A stretch of DNA of 64,000 nucleotides from Natronorubrum sulfidifaciens JCM 14089. Lineage in GTDB: Archaea; Halobacteriota; Halobacteria; Halobacteriales; Natrialbaceae. The notes under the pieces are model-generated. The model had not been told where the DNA came from and did no database searches. It saw only the letters and a list, made by a program, of their open reading frames with translations. A program made the position numbers and the translations under genes. The DNA lies in NCBI RefSeq assembly GCF_000337735.1, contig NZ_AOHX01000046.1, positions 89,401 through 153,400 of the forward strand, written 5' to 3'. Shown here one piece after another: positions 1 through 8,301 of this stretch. How positions within the stretch are numbered: the stretch's first letter is position 1; every line of letters begins with the position of its first letter.

Positions 1-196
1 GAACGAGACGCTCGAGATCACGGATGCCTCGGCGGTGCTCATCAGCGACTATCCGCAGGCAGTCGTCGACCGAGAGGCGACGATCACTGTCACTGAAACC
101 AGTGGTGGGGACGATCCAGTGCCCGGCTTCGTGGCCCCGTCGGCACTGATCGCGGTCGGTGCGGTGTTGGTGTTCGCCGTCCGTCGGTTGGACTGA
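1..196 (+). CDS. C-terminal end of a PGF-CTERM surface/secreted protein (partial)
   Basis: An open frame enters the window from the left and stops at a TGA at 194-196; 64 residues are visible. The tail has the tripartite sorting signal of haloarchaeal surface proteins: an acidic linker, the motif DDPVPGF, a hydrophobic segment (VAPSALIAVGAVLVFAV) and a terminal RRLD. By family knowledge such PGF-CTERM tails are recognised by archaeosortase A, which removes the tail and attaches a lipid. The visible part before it (LEITDASAVLISDYPQAVV) looks like the end of a beta-rich extracellular domain, but the family cannot be named from this fragment. Confidence 0.8.
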   Translation, partial: NETLEITDASAVLISDYPQAVVDREATITVTETSGGDDPVPGFVAPSALIAVGAVLVFAVRRLD

Positions 197-292
197 CCAC
201 ACACAATCATTGGTCTACGCCCGGGTCGCTGACAACGAGTCAGCCAACCGCAATGCCAACGTTGACACGTCCGCGTGTCGGAGACTCGAGTA

Positions 293-1231
293 ATGAGTAC
301 GGCCGAGGTCGACATCTCACGGACGAAGGCGTGGCTGCTTGCTGCACGGCCCCAGACGCTGCCTGCGGCTGCAGCCCCGGTGATCGTCGGGACGGCGCTT
401 GCGATCTATGCTGACGTCTTCGCTCCGTTGCCGGCGGTGATGGCGTTTATCGGGGCGACGCTGATTCAGATCGGGACCAACTTCGCGAACGACTACTACG
501 ACGCGATCAAGGGCGCAGACACCGAGGACCGAGAGGGATTCACTCGAGTCACGCAGGCAGGAATTATCCCGCCCGAACAGGTGAAACTGGCGACGATCGT
601 GACGTTCGCGCTGGCGATTTTCACGGGGACGTATCTCGTCTACATCGGCGGGGTCCCGATCCTCGTCATCGGGCTGGTGAGCGTCTTCTGTGGGTGGGCC
701 TACACTGGCGGCCCCTACCCACTTGGCTACCACGGCCTCGGTGATCTGTTCGTCTTCGTCTTTTTCGGCATCGTCGCCGTGATGGGGACGTTCTACGTCC
801 AAGCCGTAACGGCAGTCGAACCGCTCACCACGACGATTCCCGAGGGAACGGTCACGCTCGAGGCGTTCGTCGCCAGTCTCCCGGTCGCCGGTATCTCGAC
901 GGCCATTATCGTCGTCAACAACATCCGTGATCGGGAAACCGACGTCGAAGCCGGGAAGCGAACGCTCGCGGTTCGACTCGGCTACCGATGGAGTCGCGTG
1001 GAGTACGTCGCCCTCCTCGCACTCGCCTACATCACACCGCTGTGGTTCTGGCTCGCTGCAGGGTTCGGTCCCAGTGTGTTGCTCCCACTGGTGTCGCTGC
1101 CCTACGCCGCGGTCGTCACCCGAACGGTCCTGACCCGCACCGACGGCGATGCGCTCAACCCCGCACTCGAGGGCACCGGGAAACTGCTCGCGATCTATTC
1201 GGTGCTGTTCGCCGTGGGGATGATAGCATGA
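293..1231 (+). CDS. menA: 1,4-dihydroxy-2-naphthoate polyprenyltransferase (menaquinone synthesis)
   Basis: 312-residue polytopic membrane protein of the UbiA family. It attaches the polyprenyl chain to 1,4-dihydroxy-2-naphthoate, the membrane step of menaquinone synthesis. Both Asp-rich prenyl-diphosphate motifs are visible: NDYYD (about residues 66-70) and NNIRDRETD (about 209-217), the latter followed by KRTLAVRLG, typical of MenA. The N-terminal ARPQTLPAAAAPV is also a MenA hallmark. I chose the ATG at 293; an in-frame GTG at 275 would add six residues. Its TGA overlaps the ATG of menC (ATGA at 1228-1231), and menC and menE follow, which separates MenA from other UbiA proteins. menD, menB and menF are not in the window. 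Confidence 0.93.
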   Translation: MSTAEVDISRTKAWLLAARPQTLPAAAAPVIVGTALAIYADVFAPLPAVMAFIGATLIQIGTNFANDYYDAIKGADTEDREGFTRVTQAGIIPPEQVKLATIVTFALAIFTGTYLVYIGGVPILVIGLVSVFCGWAYTGGPYPLGYHGLGDLFVFVFFGIVAVMGTFYVQAVTAVEPLTTTIPEGTVTLEAFVASLPVAGISTAIIVVNNIRDRETDVEAGKRTLAVRLGYRWSRVEYVALLALAYITPLWFWLAAGFGPSVLLPLVSLPYAAVVTRTVLTRTDGDALNPALEGTGKLLAIYSVLFAVGMIA

Positions 1232-2328
1232 ACGACAGAGCTGACGTCGACCGCGAACTCGACTGCACACTCGAGTATCAGTCGTTTTCGCTCGAGCTTG
1301 CGAGTCCACTCGAGACGGCCGCTGGGACGATCGACTCGCGTGATGGCTTTCTCGTCCGAATCGTCGCGCCGACTGCCGACGCAGACGAGCAGGCAGTCGG
1401 CTACGGCGAAGCCACACCGCTGGCGGGCTGGACGGAATCGATCGCTGACTGTGAAACAGCCCTCGAACGCGCACGCGCCGCGATCGAAGACGGGCCGGCC
1501 GCCGCACTCGAGGCCGTCGACGGACAGGGAGCGGCCAGACACGCGGTTACGCTCGCCCTCGGTGATCTGCGAGCGAGCCAGGAGGCGACACCGCTGTATC
1601 GACATATCGGGAGAGGCCCGATGATCGGCCGGGTGCCGGTCAACGCGACGATCGGTGATGGCGAACCCACCGAGACCGCTCGAGCGGTGAGCGAAGCCGT
1701 CGAGCGTGGATTCAACTGCTGCAAAATCAAGGTCGGAAACAGAAGCGTCGAGGCCGATATCGAACGGCTCCGTCGGACTCGCGAGGCTGTCGGTCCCGAC
1801 ATCGAACTGCGAGTCGATGCGAACGAAGCCTGGACCTACACCGAGGCGAAAAAAGCGCTCGAGGGGCTTGCCGACCTCGGCGTCTCGATCCTCGAGCAGC
1901 CACTGCCAGCGGGCGCACTCGAGGGCCACGCCGCGCTCCGAGAGCGTGAGCAGGGAGCCGGGGTTGCGATCGCCCTCGACGAGGGACTGCTCGAACACGG
2001 CGTCGACGCGATCTGTGAGGCGGGCGCGGCTGACGCGGTCGTGCTCAAACCCATGGCGCTCGGCGGGATCGACGTCGCCCGCCAGATCGCCGCGTGGGTA
2101 CAGGAACTCGAGATCGAACCGATCGTGACGACCACGATCGATGGGGTTGTCGCCAGAACGGGTGCGGTCCACCTCGCCGCATCGATCCCGAACGTGCCGG
2201 CCTGCGGGCTGGCCACGGCGTCGTTGCTCGCCGACGATTTGGGCCGTGATCCCGTCCTGCTCGAGAAGGGTGCAGCGGTCGTTCCGCAGGCGAAAGGACT
2301 CGGCGTCGAGGGGGTGTGGACGGAGTGA
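1228..2328 (+). CDS. menC: o-succinylbenzoate synthase
   Basis: 366 residues, enolase superfamily (mandelate racemase-like fold). It dehydrates SHCHC to o-succinylbenzoate in menaquinone synthesis. Visible active-site elements: the KxK pair (KIK, about residues 166-168, Lys acid/base), metal ligands in RVDANEAW (about 197), LEQPLP (about 223) and ALDEG (about 251), and the second catalytic Lys in VVLKPMALGG. The order and spacing match muconate-lactonizing-type enzymes, and the men context decides between OSB synthase and dipeptide epimerase. The start is fixed by the ATGA overlap with menA. An open frame continues upstream inside menA but has no coding character there. The end overlaps the GTG of menE by 13 nt. 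Confidence 0.9.
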   Translation: MNDRADVDRELDCTLEYQSFSLELASPLETAAGTIDSRDGFLVRIVAPTADADEQAVGYGEATPLAGWTESIADCETALERARAAIEDGPAAALEAVDGQGAARHAVTLALGDLRASQEATPLYRHIGRGPMIGRVPVNATIGDGEPTETARAVSEAVERGFNCCKIKVGNRSVEADIERLRRTREAVGPDIELRVDANEAWTYTEAKKALEGLADLGVSILEQPLPAGALEGHAALREREQGAGVAIALDEGLLEHGVDAICEAGAADAVVLKPMALGGIDVARQIAAWVQELEIEPIVTTTIDGVVARTGAVHLAASIPNVPACGLATASLLADDLGRDPVLLEKGAAVVPQAKGLGVEGVWTE

Positions 2329-3893
2329 TAGGTGCCCCGGTCGACTGGCCAACTCGAGACCTCCTCTCCCATCGGACCGCCGCGACACCACAGCGGACGG
2401 CGCTGATCGATGATGAGACGGGGGCGACGTGGACGTTTGCGGAACTCGACCAGCGGGTCGATCAGGTCGCTCACGTCCTCGAGACCCTCGAGATCGATCA
2501 CGGGCAGCCACGGATCGCCGTCCTGATGGACACCAGACCCGCGTTCGTCAGCGTCTTTTTCGCCGCGATGCGGACGGGGATGACGGTCGTCCCGCTGAAC
2601 GTCCGCGAAACCGCCAGCGAACTGGCCGCCAAAGTCGAACGCACGGCTCCCGTAGCCGTCGTCTGTGAGGAGGCGACCGAGTCGGCGGCGCTCGAGGTCA
2701 CTGCGGCGGTCGAGTCGACGGCGACTGCTCCTACCGTCCTGACCGTCGACGAGCCGGCACGGGAACGGACGCGACGGCTGTGTCCGGCCGCTGGATCGGA
2801 TACTGCTCCGTCGGTCGATCCGGTCTCGCTCGAGCGCGACGATCCGCTGGTGATCATGTTCACCTCGGGGACCGCCGGCGAGCCGAAAGCCGTCCGGCTG
2901 ACCGTCGGCAACCTCGTCGCGAGCGCGACCGCCTCGGCGTTCCGACTGGGCGTCGATCCGGGCGACCGCTGGCTGTGCTGTCTCCCGATGTATCATATGG
3001 GCGGGCTGGCCCCCGTCCTGCGGTCGACGCTGTATGGGACGACGGTCGTCATCCAGCGCTCGTTCGACCGCCACGAAACCGCTCGCGTCCTCGACGAATA
3101 CGAGATCACGGGTGTCTCGCTGGTGCCGACGATGTGCAAACGACTGCTCGATGCGGGCTGGGAGCCCACCGCCGACCTGCGATTCGTCTTGCTCGGCGGT
3201 GCGCCGGCCTCGAGCGAGTTGCTCGAGCGCTGCCGGGCGGCCGACGTGCCGGTGTACCCGACCTACGGGATGACCGAGACGGCCTCTCAGATCGCGACGG
3301 CGACGCCCGCGGAGACGGCGAGCCACGAGGGAACGGTCGGTCAGCCGCTGGTGTTCACCGATGTAACGGTCGTCGACGACGATGGCGAACCGGTTTCGGC
3401 CGGGGAGCCGGGCGAACTCGTCGTTTCCGGACCGACGGTGACGCCGGGCTATCTCGAGGCCGCGCAGACGGATTCCGCCGTCGGCGAGTACGGCCTCCAC
3501 ACGGGAGATGTCGGCTACGCGGACGAAAATGGTCGACTCTGGGTGCTTAACCGACGGAGCGACCGGATCGTCACCGGCGGCGAGAACGTCGATCCCGGCG
3601 AGGTCATCGAGACAGTCTGCGCCCATCCAGCCGTCGAAGACGCCGCCGTTGTCGGCCTCACCGATCCCGAATGGGGCGAACGCGTCGGTGCGCTCCTCAT
3701 CCCCGCCGACGGCCGGGATGGAGACGCCGAAATCGACCTCGAGCCGGTTCTCGAGTACTGTGAGACGCGACTTGCCGGGTTCAAACGACCGAAGACGGTC
3801 GGCGTCGCCGACGCCTTGCCCCGAACCGCGTCGGGAACTGTCGATCGCGAGGCGGTTCGAGACCGGCTTCGTGAGACGGGCACCGACGTCTGA
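2316..3893 (+). CDS. menE: o-succinylbenzoate--CoA ligase
   Basis: 525-residue acyl-adenylate-forming enzyme that activates o-succinylbenzoate to its CoA thioester. The AMP-binding P-loop-like motif TSGTAGEPK (about residue 183) is followed by the A5-type YPTYGMTETASQIA, the A7/A8 region LHTGDVGYADENGRLWVLNRRSDR, and the C-terminal Lys region (FKRPKTVGVADALPRTASGTVDR). Length is normal for the family. The start is a GTG at 2316 inside the end of menC; a second in-frame GTG at 2325 is possible. It is third in a coupled menA-menC-menE operon. It could in principle act on another acyl substrate, but the neighbours make MenE by far the best reading. Confidence 0.92.
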   Translation: MDGVIGAPVDWPTRDLLSHRTAATPQRTALIDDETGATWTFAELDQRVDQVAHVLETLEIDHGQPRIAVLMDTRPAFVSVFFAAMRTGMTVVPLNVRETASELAAKVERTAPVAVVCEEATESAALEVTAAVESTATAPTVLTVDEPARERTRRLCPAAGSDTAPSVDPVSLERDDPLVIMFTSGTAGEPKAVRLTVGNLVASATASAFRLGVDPGDRWLCCLPMYHMGGLAPVLRSTLYGTTVVIQRSFDRHETARVLDEYEITGVSLVPTMCKRLLDAGWEPTADLRFVLLGGAPASSELLERCRAADVPVYPTYGMTETASQIATATPAETASHEGTVGQPLVFTDVTVVDDDGEPVSAGEPGELVVSGPTVTPGYLEAAQTDSAVGEYGLHTGDVGYADENGRLWVLNRRSDRIVTGGENVDPGEVIETVCAHPAVEDAAVVGLTDPEWGERVGALLIPADGRDGDAEIDLEPVLEYCETRLAGFKRPKTVGVADALPRTASGTVDREAVRDRLRETGTDV

Positions 3894-3901
3894 GCCGACA
3901 G

Positions 3902-3908
3902 TATAAGT
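3902..3908 (+). promoter_or_regulatory. TATA box of the NRDE-family gene
   Basis: TATAAGT lies 24-30 nt upstream of the GTG at 3932, the spacing expected for a leaderless haloarchaeal transcript, and only 9 nt after the menE stop. The NRDE gene is therefore probably transcribed separately from the men operon. Confidence 0.5.
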
Positions 3909-3931
3909 CGATCGCGTCCCTTCTATCAGCT

Positions 3932-4720
3932 GTGTGTACACTGACCCTCGCCTGGCAGGTCTTCGACGACGCGCCAGTGGCGGTCGCCGCCAACCGTGAC
4001 GAGGCCCTCGATCGCGAGTCGATTTCACCCGGCGTCTACCGCGAGGAGCCGCTGGTCGTTGCGCCAAGAGACACCGAAGCCGGCGGCACGTGGATCGGCT
4101 ACAACGAACACGGCGTCTTCGCCGGCATCACGAACAAGTGGACCGACGCCAACCTCGCGGCCGACCGCTCTCGAGGGCTGCTCGTCGCCGACGTGCTCGC
4201 TGCCGACTCCGCGGCGACGGCAGCCGAAACGATCGAGGCGGCAACCGAGACGGACGAGTACGACGGCTTCAATCTGGTCGTCGCCGACGAGTCGGCCGCC
4301 TACTGCTATCAGTGGAACGGCACCCTCTCGCGTCTCGAGTTCGAACCCGGCGTTCAGGTCATCGTCAACGCCGCGGTCAACGACACCGTCCACCTCCCGT
4401 CGGACCGCCTCGCTATCGCCCGCGAGCAGGCCGACAACGCACTCGCCGTCCGCGAGACGCTGGCCGTCGGGGACGACGAGTCGGTCTCGCAGTGGCTCGA
4501 GCGCGCCGGCGATGTCCTCGGCGACCACGAGTACGGGGTCTGTCTCCATCGCGATGGATTCGGCACGAAATCGTCGTCGCTGATCGCCCTCGGGCCCGAA
4601 ACCACGCGGTATGCGTTCGCGCCGGGCCCACCTTGTGAGACGGCGTACGAACCCGTCGCCCTCGAGTCGACCGCGCGATCCACACTCGAGGCAGAGTGCG
4701 ACGTCGAAGGGCACATTTAA
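3932..4720 (+). CDS. NRDE (TANGO2-like) family protein
   Basis: 262 residues beginning MCTLTLAW, with the family signature NRDE (about residues 23-26) and GGTWIGYNEHGVFAGITN further on. Cys2 directly after the initiator Met is conserved in NRDE/TANGO2 proteins, which share an Ntn-hydrolase-like fold; if Met1 is removed Cys would be N-terminal. The biochemical role is not established; eukaryotic TANGO2 is linked to lipid/heme handling. The GTG start is chosen because it gives the conserved MCT N-terminus. It lies 38 nt after menE with its own TATA box. No signal peptide or membrane segment is seen. Confidence 0.85.
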   Translation: MCTLTLAWQVFDDAPVAVAANRDEALDRESISPGVYREEPLVVAPRDTEAGGTWIGYNEHGVFAGITNKWTDANLAADRSRGLLVADVLAADSAATAAETIEAATETDEYDGFNLVVADESAAYCYQWNGTLSRLEFEPGVQVIVNAAVNDTVHLPSDRLAIAREQADNALAVRETLAVGDDESVSQWLERAGDVLGDHEYGVCLHRDGFGTKSSSLIALGPETTRYAFAPGPPCETAYEPVALESTARSTLEAECDVEGHI

Positions 4721-4783
4721 GCGCCTCGCTCTATCTCATACGTACATGGACGCACTCCTGCCTGTAGCGACGAGTACGGAGAG

Positions 4784-5143
4784 GTGGTCACCGTGAGCGT
4801 TTCTGCGGCCGAAGCCGAACTCTCCGAGGACGAACGGGCCGGACTCGGACTCGTCCGCCAGACTGGCGGCATTCATCAGAGCGATTTCTGGAAGGAACTG
4901 GACGTCTCCTCGCGAAAGGGGAGTCGAATCGTTGAGTCACTCGTCGAGAAGGAACTGGTCGACCGAGAGGAGACGGTGTACGACGGCCACAACACCTACT
5001 ACATCACGCCGACCGCTCGTGACCTCGATTTCACCCTCCTGATGGCCGGCGACATGCTCTCGCCGTTTATCGGTGAGGAAGAAGTCGACCCCAACAGCGA
5101 TGCCTTCTCGCAGTGGATCATGAACCTCGCGTACGAACAGTAG
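4784..5143 (+). CDS. MarR-like winged-helix transcriptional regulator
   Basis: 119 residues. Residues about 15-90 form a winged helix-turn-helix: a helix (SEDERAGLGLVRQTGGIHQSDF), a recognition-helix region (LDVSSRKGSRIVESLVEKELVDRE) and a wing (ETVYDGHNTYYITPTARD). The C-terminal 25 residues are acidic with no known domain. This architecture is common among haloarchaeal MarR/Lrp-type regulators of unknown target. The start is a GTG (4784, or 4793 three codons later); an ATG at 4746 is in another frame. A TTTAAG element at about 4717 is the likely promoter. The gene is monocistronic, convergent with gatA, so its context does not suggest a target. Confidence 0.7.
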   Translation: MVTVSVSAAEAELSEDERAGLGLVRQTGGIHQSDFWKELDVSSRKGSRIVESLVEKELVDREETVYDGHNTYYITPTARDLDFTLLMAGDMLSPFIGEEEVDPNSDAFSQWIMNLAYEQ

Positions 5144-5233
5144 CAGGACCGATACGACGACGCGTTTCGACGGTTTTCTCGGCGAGTGCCTCGAGACAGA
5201 AACAGCCAGCGGCTCAGTTGTAGTTCCAGTGTC

Positions 5234-6508
5234 TTACTCGAGTGCGCTCCCAGCCCGAATCAGGCGCGCTTCGCCGAACGCCGGTCCGATGAACTGGAGG
5301 CCGACGGGCAGGCCGTCGGTTTCGCCGGCGGGAACCGAGATCGCCGGCAGATCGGCGAGGTTGACGGGAACAGTGTTCGCGTCGGCGAGATACATCTGGA
5401 GCGGATCGTCGAGACTCTCGCCGAGTTCGAACGGCGGAACCGGCATCGTCGGCGAGGCGAGCACGTCGGCCTCGGCAAGCGCCTCGTCGAAATCCTGCTT
5501 GACCCACGCGCGGGCGTCCTGGGCCTTCTTGTAGTATTTGTCGTGGTAGCCGGCCGAGAGCGCGTAGGTGCCGAGTAAGATGCGGCGTTTGACCTCGTCG
5601 CCGAACCCGTCTTCGCGCGTCTGAGCGAAGGCGTCGTTCCAGTTGCCGTCGGCGTCGGCGTCGTGGCCGTAGCGCACGCCGTCGAACCGCGCGAGGTTCG
5701 AGGAGGCCTCCGACATCGCGATCACGTAGTAGGCTTCGACGGCGTGTTCGACGGAGGGCAGCGAGACGTCGTGGTACGTCGCGCCCTGTGCCTCGAGGTC
5801 GGCGATGGCGTCCCAGAACGTTTCGACAACGCCCTCGTCGGCTCCCTCGAGCAGTTCCGTGGGGACGCCGATCGTGAGCCCGTCGACGTCGCCGGTGGCG
5901 GCGTCGGCGTAGCTCGAGTCGCCATCGGTCGGCGCCTCGCGGGTCGTCGCGTCGCGCTCGTCGCTGCCGGCGATGACGTCGAGCAGCTGGGCGGCGTCCT
6001 CGACAGTCTCGCCGAAGGGACCGATCTGCTCTAGGCTGTTGCCGTAGGCGACGAGTCCGTAGCGAGAGACCAGCCCGTAGGTGGGCTTGATACCGACGAC
6101 GCCACAGAACGCCGCAGGGCAGCGAATCGAGCCACCCGTGTCGGAACCGAGTGCGACGTCGGCTTCGCCTGCGGCGACGGCAGCAGCCGAGCCACCGGAG
6201 GAGCCACCGGGGACGTGACCCGGTGCGGCCGGGTTATCCGTCGAACCGAAATACGACGTTTCGGTGGTCGTCCCCATTCCGAACTCGTCCATGTTCGACT
6301 TCCCGACGATGGTCGCGCCGGCCTCCTTGAGCCGGGTGACGACGGTCGCATCGTACGGCGGGACATACTCCTCGAGCATTCGCGATCCACAGGTCGTCCG
6401 GACGCCCTCGGTCGAAATGTTGTCCTTGACGGCGACGGTCGTCCCCGCCAGTGGGCCGTCGTCTGCGCCTTCGATCGTCTCCTCGGTGATGAAAATATCG
6501 TCAGCCAT
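5234..6508 (-). CDS. gatA: Glu-tRNA(Gln)/Asp-tRNA(Asn) amidotransferase subunit A
   Basis: 424-residue amidase-signature protein that generates ammonia from glutamine for transamidation of misacylated tRNA in the GatCAB complex. The Ser-cisSer-Lys triad is visible: Lys28 in VAVKDN, Ser103/104 in GGSSGGSAAA, and the nucleophilic Ser127 in DTGGSIRC. The family core GIKPTYGLVSRYGLVAYGNSLEQIGP follows. It lacks an N-terminal helical extension, as is usual in haloarchaea. The ATG is two nucleotides after the gatC stop on the minus strand, so the two are co-transcribed. gatB is not in this window. Confidence 0.94.
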   Translation of the reverse strand: MADDIFITEETIEGADDGPLAGTTVAVKDNISTEGVRTTCGSRMLEEYVPPYDATVVTRLKEAGATIVGKSNMDEFGMGTTTETSYFGSTDNPAAPGHVPGGSSGGSAAAVAAGEADVALGSDTGGSIRCPAAFCGVVGIKPTYGLVSRYGLVAYGNSLEQIGPFGETVEDAAQLLDVIAGSDERDATTREAPTDGDSSYADAATGDVDGLTIGVPTELLEGADEGVVETFWDAIADLEAQGATYHDVSLPSVEHAVEAYYVIAMSEASSNLARFDGVRYGHDADADGNWNDAFAQTREDGFGDEVKRRILLGTYALSAGYHDKYYKKAQDARAWVKQDFDEALAEADVLASPTMPVPPFELGESLDDPLQMYLADANTVPVNLADLPAISVPAGETDGLPVGLQFIGPAFGEARLIRAGSALE

Positions 6509-6510
6509 GA

Positions 6511-6789
6511 TCAGGATACGTTCGGTCCTTTGAAGTAGCCGTCTTCGGTTTCGGAGGCGTTCTCGAGAGCCGTCTCGCGCTCGAGCGAGTCGCGGACCTC
6601 GTCCGGTCGCATCACGTTCGTCAGGTCGGCCTCACGGTCGACTTCGGGCACCTCGTCTAGCGTCTCGAAATACTCGAGGATGTCCGCGAACTGTCGCGTG
6701 AACTGGTCGACCTCGTCGTCGGCGAGGCCGACGCGAGCCAGCTCCGCGACGTGGCGGACCTCCTCGGGACTGACGGCGTCGTCGCTCAT
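6511..6789 (-). CDS. gatC: Glu-tRNA(Gln)/Asp-tRNA(Asn) amidotransferase subunit C
   Basis: 92-residue GatC. The N-terminal VSPEEVRHVAELARVGLADDEVDQFTRQFADIL and the middle VPEVDREADLTNVMRPD match the two conserved blocks of the family; the chain wraps around the GatA-GatB interface and stabilises the complex. The ATG giving MSDDAVSPEE (at 6789) is preferred to an upstream in-frame ATG at 6801. It is the first gene of a gatC-gatA pair read leftwards, divergent from the TFB gene. Confidence 0.93.
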   Translation of the reverse strand: MSDDAVSPEEVRHVAELARVGLADDEVDQFTRQFADILEYFETLDEVPEVDREADLTNVMRPDEVRDSLERETALENASETEDGYFKGPNVS

Positions 6790-6937
6790 GCTTGCTCGCA
6801 CTTGCCAGTAGGGAGTAAGGGTTTCGATACATCGGTCCAGTCGAAACCGCTCGTCGGCCGGTATCGAACGGAGTCGCGAACGGATTGGTCGAGTCCGACG
6901 TTCCGAAGCCGCGCGTTCATCTCGCGATACTATCGAA

Positions 6938-6945
6938 GAATTTAA
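6938..6945 (+). promoter_or_regulatory. TATA-like element in the gatC/TFB divergent gap
   Basis: ATTTAAGT in the 222-nt gap between gatC and the TFB gene is the best TATA candidate for the rightward TFB transcript. It predicts a 5' leader of about 45 nt before the ATG at 7012, so this transcript is probably not leaderless. Confidence 0.35.
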
Positions 6946-7011
6946 GTTGCGGAGAGCCTACTGTACTGGTCACGATAGAGCGTTTTCCAGCGATCGTTGT
7001 GACTTTCCACG

Positions 7012-7989
7012 ATGACAGATACCACGATTCGAACGCGGAGCGGCGAGCGAAGTGAGCGCGAATCGACCGAGTCGCGCGAACAACCGACGGAGCGAGAGCA
7101 GTGTCCCGAGTGTGGCGGCCGACTCGTCTCCGATACTGAACACGCCGAAACCGTCTGTGACGACTGTGGCCTCGTCGTCGACGAAGGTGAGATCGACCGC
7201 GGCCCCGAATGGCGGGCGTTCGACGCCAGCGAGAAAGACGAGAAATCCCGCGTCGGTGCCCCAACGACGAATATGATGCACGATCAGGGGCTCTCGACGA
7301 ACATCGGCTGGCAGAACAAAGACGCCTACGGGAAGTCCCTCTCGAGTCGCCAGCGCCAGAAGATGCAGCGCCTGCGCACGTGGAACGAGCGGTTTCGGAC
7401 GCGTGACTCCAAAGAGCGCAACCTCAAACAGGCACTCGGCGAGATCGACCGTATGGCGTCGGCGCTCGGATTACCGAAAAACGTCCGCGAGACGGCGAGT
7501 GTCATCTATCGGCGCGCCTTAGAGGAAGACCTCTTACCGGGCCGCTCGATCGAAGGCGTCGCGACGTCGGCGCTGTACGCCGCCGCCCGTCAAGCCGGGA
7601 CCCCACGGAGCCTCGACGAAATCGCGGCCGTCTCCCGCGTCGAAAAAGACGAGATCGCCCGCACCTACCGCTACGTGATTCGGGAACTCGGTCTCGAGGT
7701 CCAGCCGGCCGACCCCGAAAGCTACGTGCCACGGTTTGCCAGCGATCTCGACCTTTCGGACGAGACCGAACGCCGCGCTCGCAGTCTCCTGTCGTCCGCA
7801 AAAGAACAGGGCATCCACAGCGGCAAGTCGCCGGTCGGCCTCGCGGCCGCCGCCGTCTACGCCGCCGCACTGTTGACCAACGAGAAGGTGACGCAAAACG
7901 ACGTCAGTGATGTCGCCAGCATCTCCGAAGTGACGATTCGAAATCGGTATCACGAGTTGCTCGAGGCCGAAGACGGCGGGCTAGCCTGA
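7012..7989 (+). CDS. tfb: Transcription initiation factor IIB
   Basis: 325 residues. TFB bridges TBP-bound promoter DNA and RNA polymerase. The N-terminal zinc ribbon is intact (CPEC at about 32-35 and CDDC at about 51-54), followed by the B-finger/linker (GPEWRAFDASEKDEKSRVG, with TTNMMHDQGLSTNIGW) and two cyclin-fold repeats, about residues 125-215 and 225-315. The first ~30 residues before the ribbon are a charged Ser/Thr/Glu/Arg-rich extension typical of haloarchaeal TFB paralogues. Haloarchaea carry several TFBs, so which paralogue this is cannot be told from sequence alone. It reads alone, divergent from gatC. Confidence 0.95.
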   Translation: MTDTTIRTRSGERSERESTESREQPTEREQCPECGGRLVSDTEHAETVCDDCGLVVDEGEIDRGPEWRAFDASEKDEKSRVGAPTTNMMHDQGLSTNIGWQNKDAYGKSLSSRQRQKMQRLRTWNERFRTRDSKERNLKQALGEIDRMASALGLPKNVRETASVIYRRALEEDLLPGRSIEGVATSALYAAARQAGTPRSLDEIAAVSRVEKDEIARTYRYVIRELGLEVQPADPESYVPRFASDLDLSDETERRARSLLSSAKEQGIHSGKSPVGLAAAAVYAAALLTNEKVTQNDVSDVASISEVTIRNRYHELLEAEDGGLA

Positions 7990-8100
7990 ACGGATGGGCC
8001 TGCCGTAACGACTGTTTGATTCGCGTTATCGACTGGTTACCAGTCGTCTATTCGTGACAGTCACACCATACTGAATATCGTGGTTCGACTGTCTGTTCGT

Positions 8101-8226
8101 ATGACCTGTGACAACTGTGCAGCCGCAGAGATCGCATACACACTCACAACCCACGTGTCGAACGCCCCCGACAAGCAGATCGATCTGCATTTCTGCTCGA
8201 GTGAGTGTCTGCGCGTCTGGACCTAA
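8101..8226 (+). CDS. 41-residue zinc-finger protein (DUF7576-like)
   Basis: ATG at 8101 opens a frame of 41 codons ending TAA at 8224-8226. The protein starts MTCDNCAAAE and ends HFCSSECLRVWT: two Cys pairs (CDNC, residues 3-6, and CSSEC, residues 32-36) separated by about 25 residues, a compact zinc-binding arrangement like TRASH/MYM-type knuckles. I recall similar haloarchaeal small proteins grouped as DUF7576, but I cannot check this. Codon choice is ordinary. It sits between tfb and the hydrolase on the same strand; a role in DNA/RNA or protein binding is only a guess. Confidence 0.7.
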   Translation: MTCDNCAAAEIAYTLTTHVSNAPDKQIDLHFCSSECLRVWT

Positions 8227-8301
8227 GGTCACGTCTCGAGCGAGGAACGCTGCTCGGCTGTGGACCGACAGTATATCACGCTCCCCGTTGGCACACGGAG
8301 T

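Noticed and set aside
317..1507. Long open frame antisense to menA and menC
   Set aside because: Its translation is Arg-rich and has no domain; long antisense frames are expected opposite GC-rich genes. The same holds for frames opposite pccA (36640-38679), the permease (60153-62018) and prkA2 (22449-23684).
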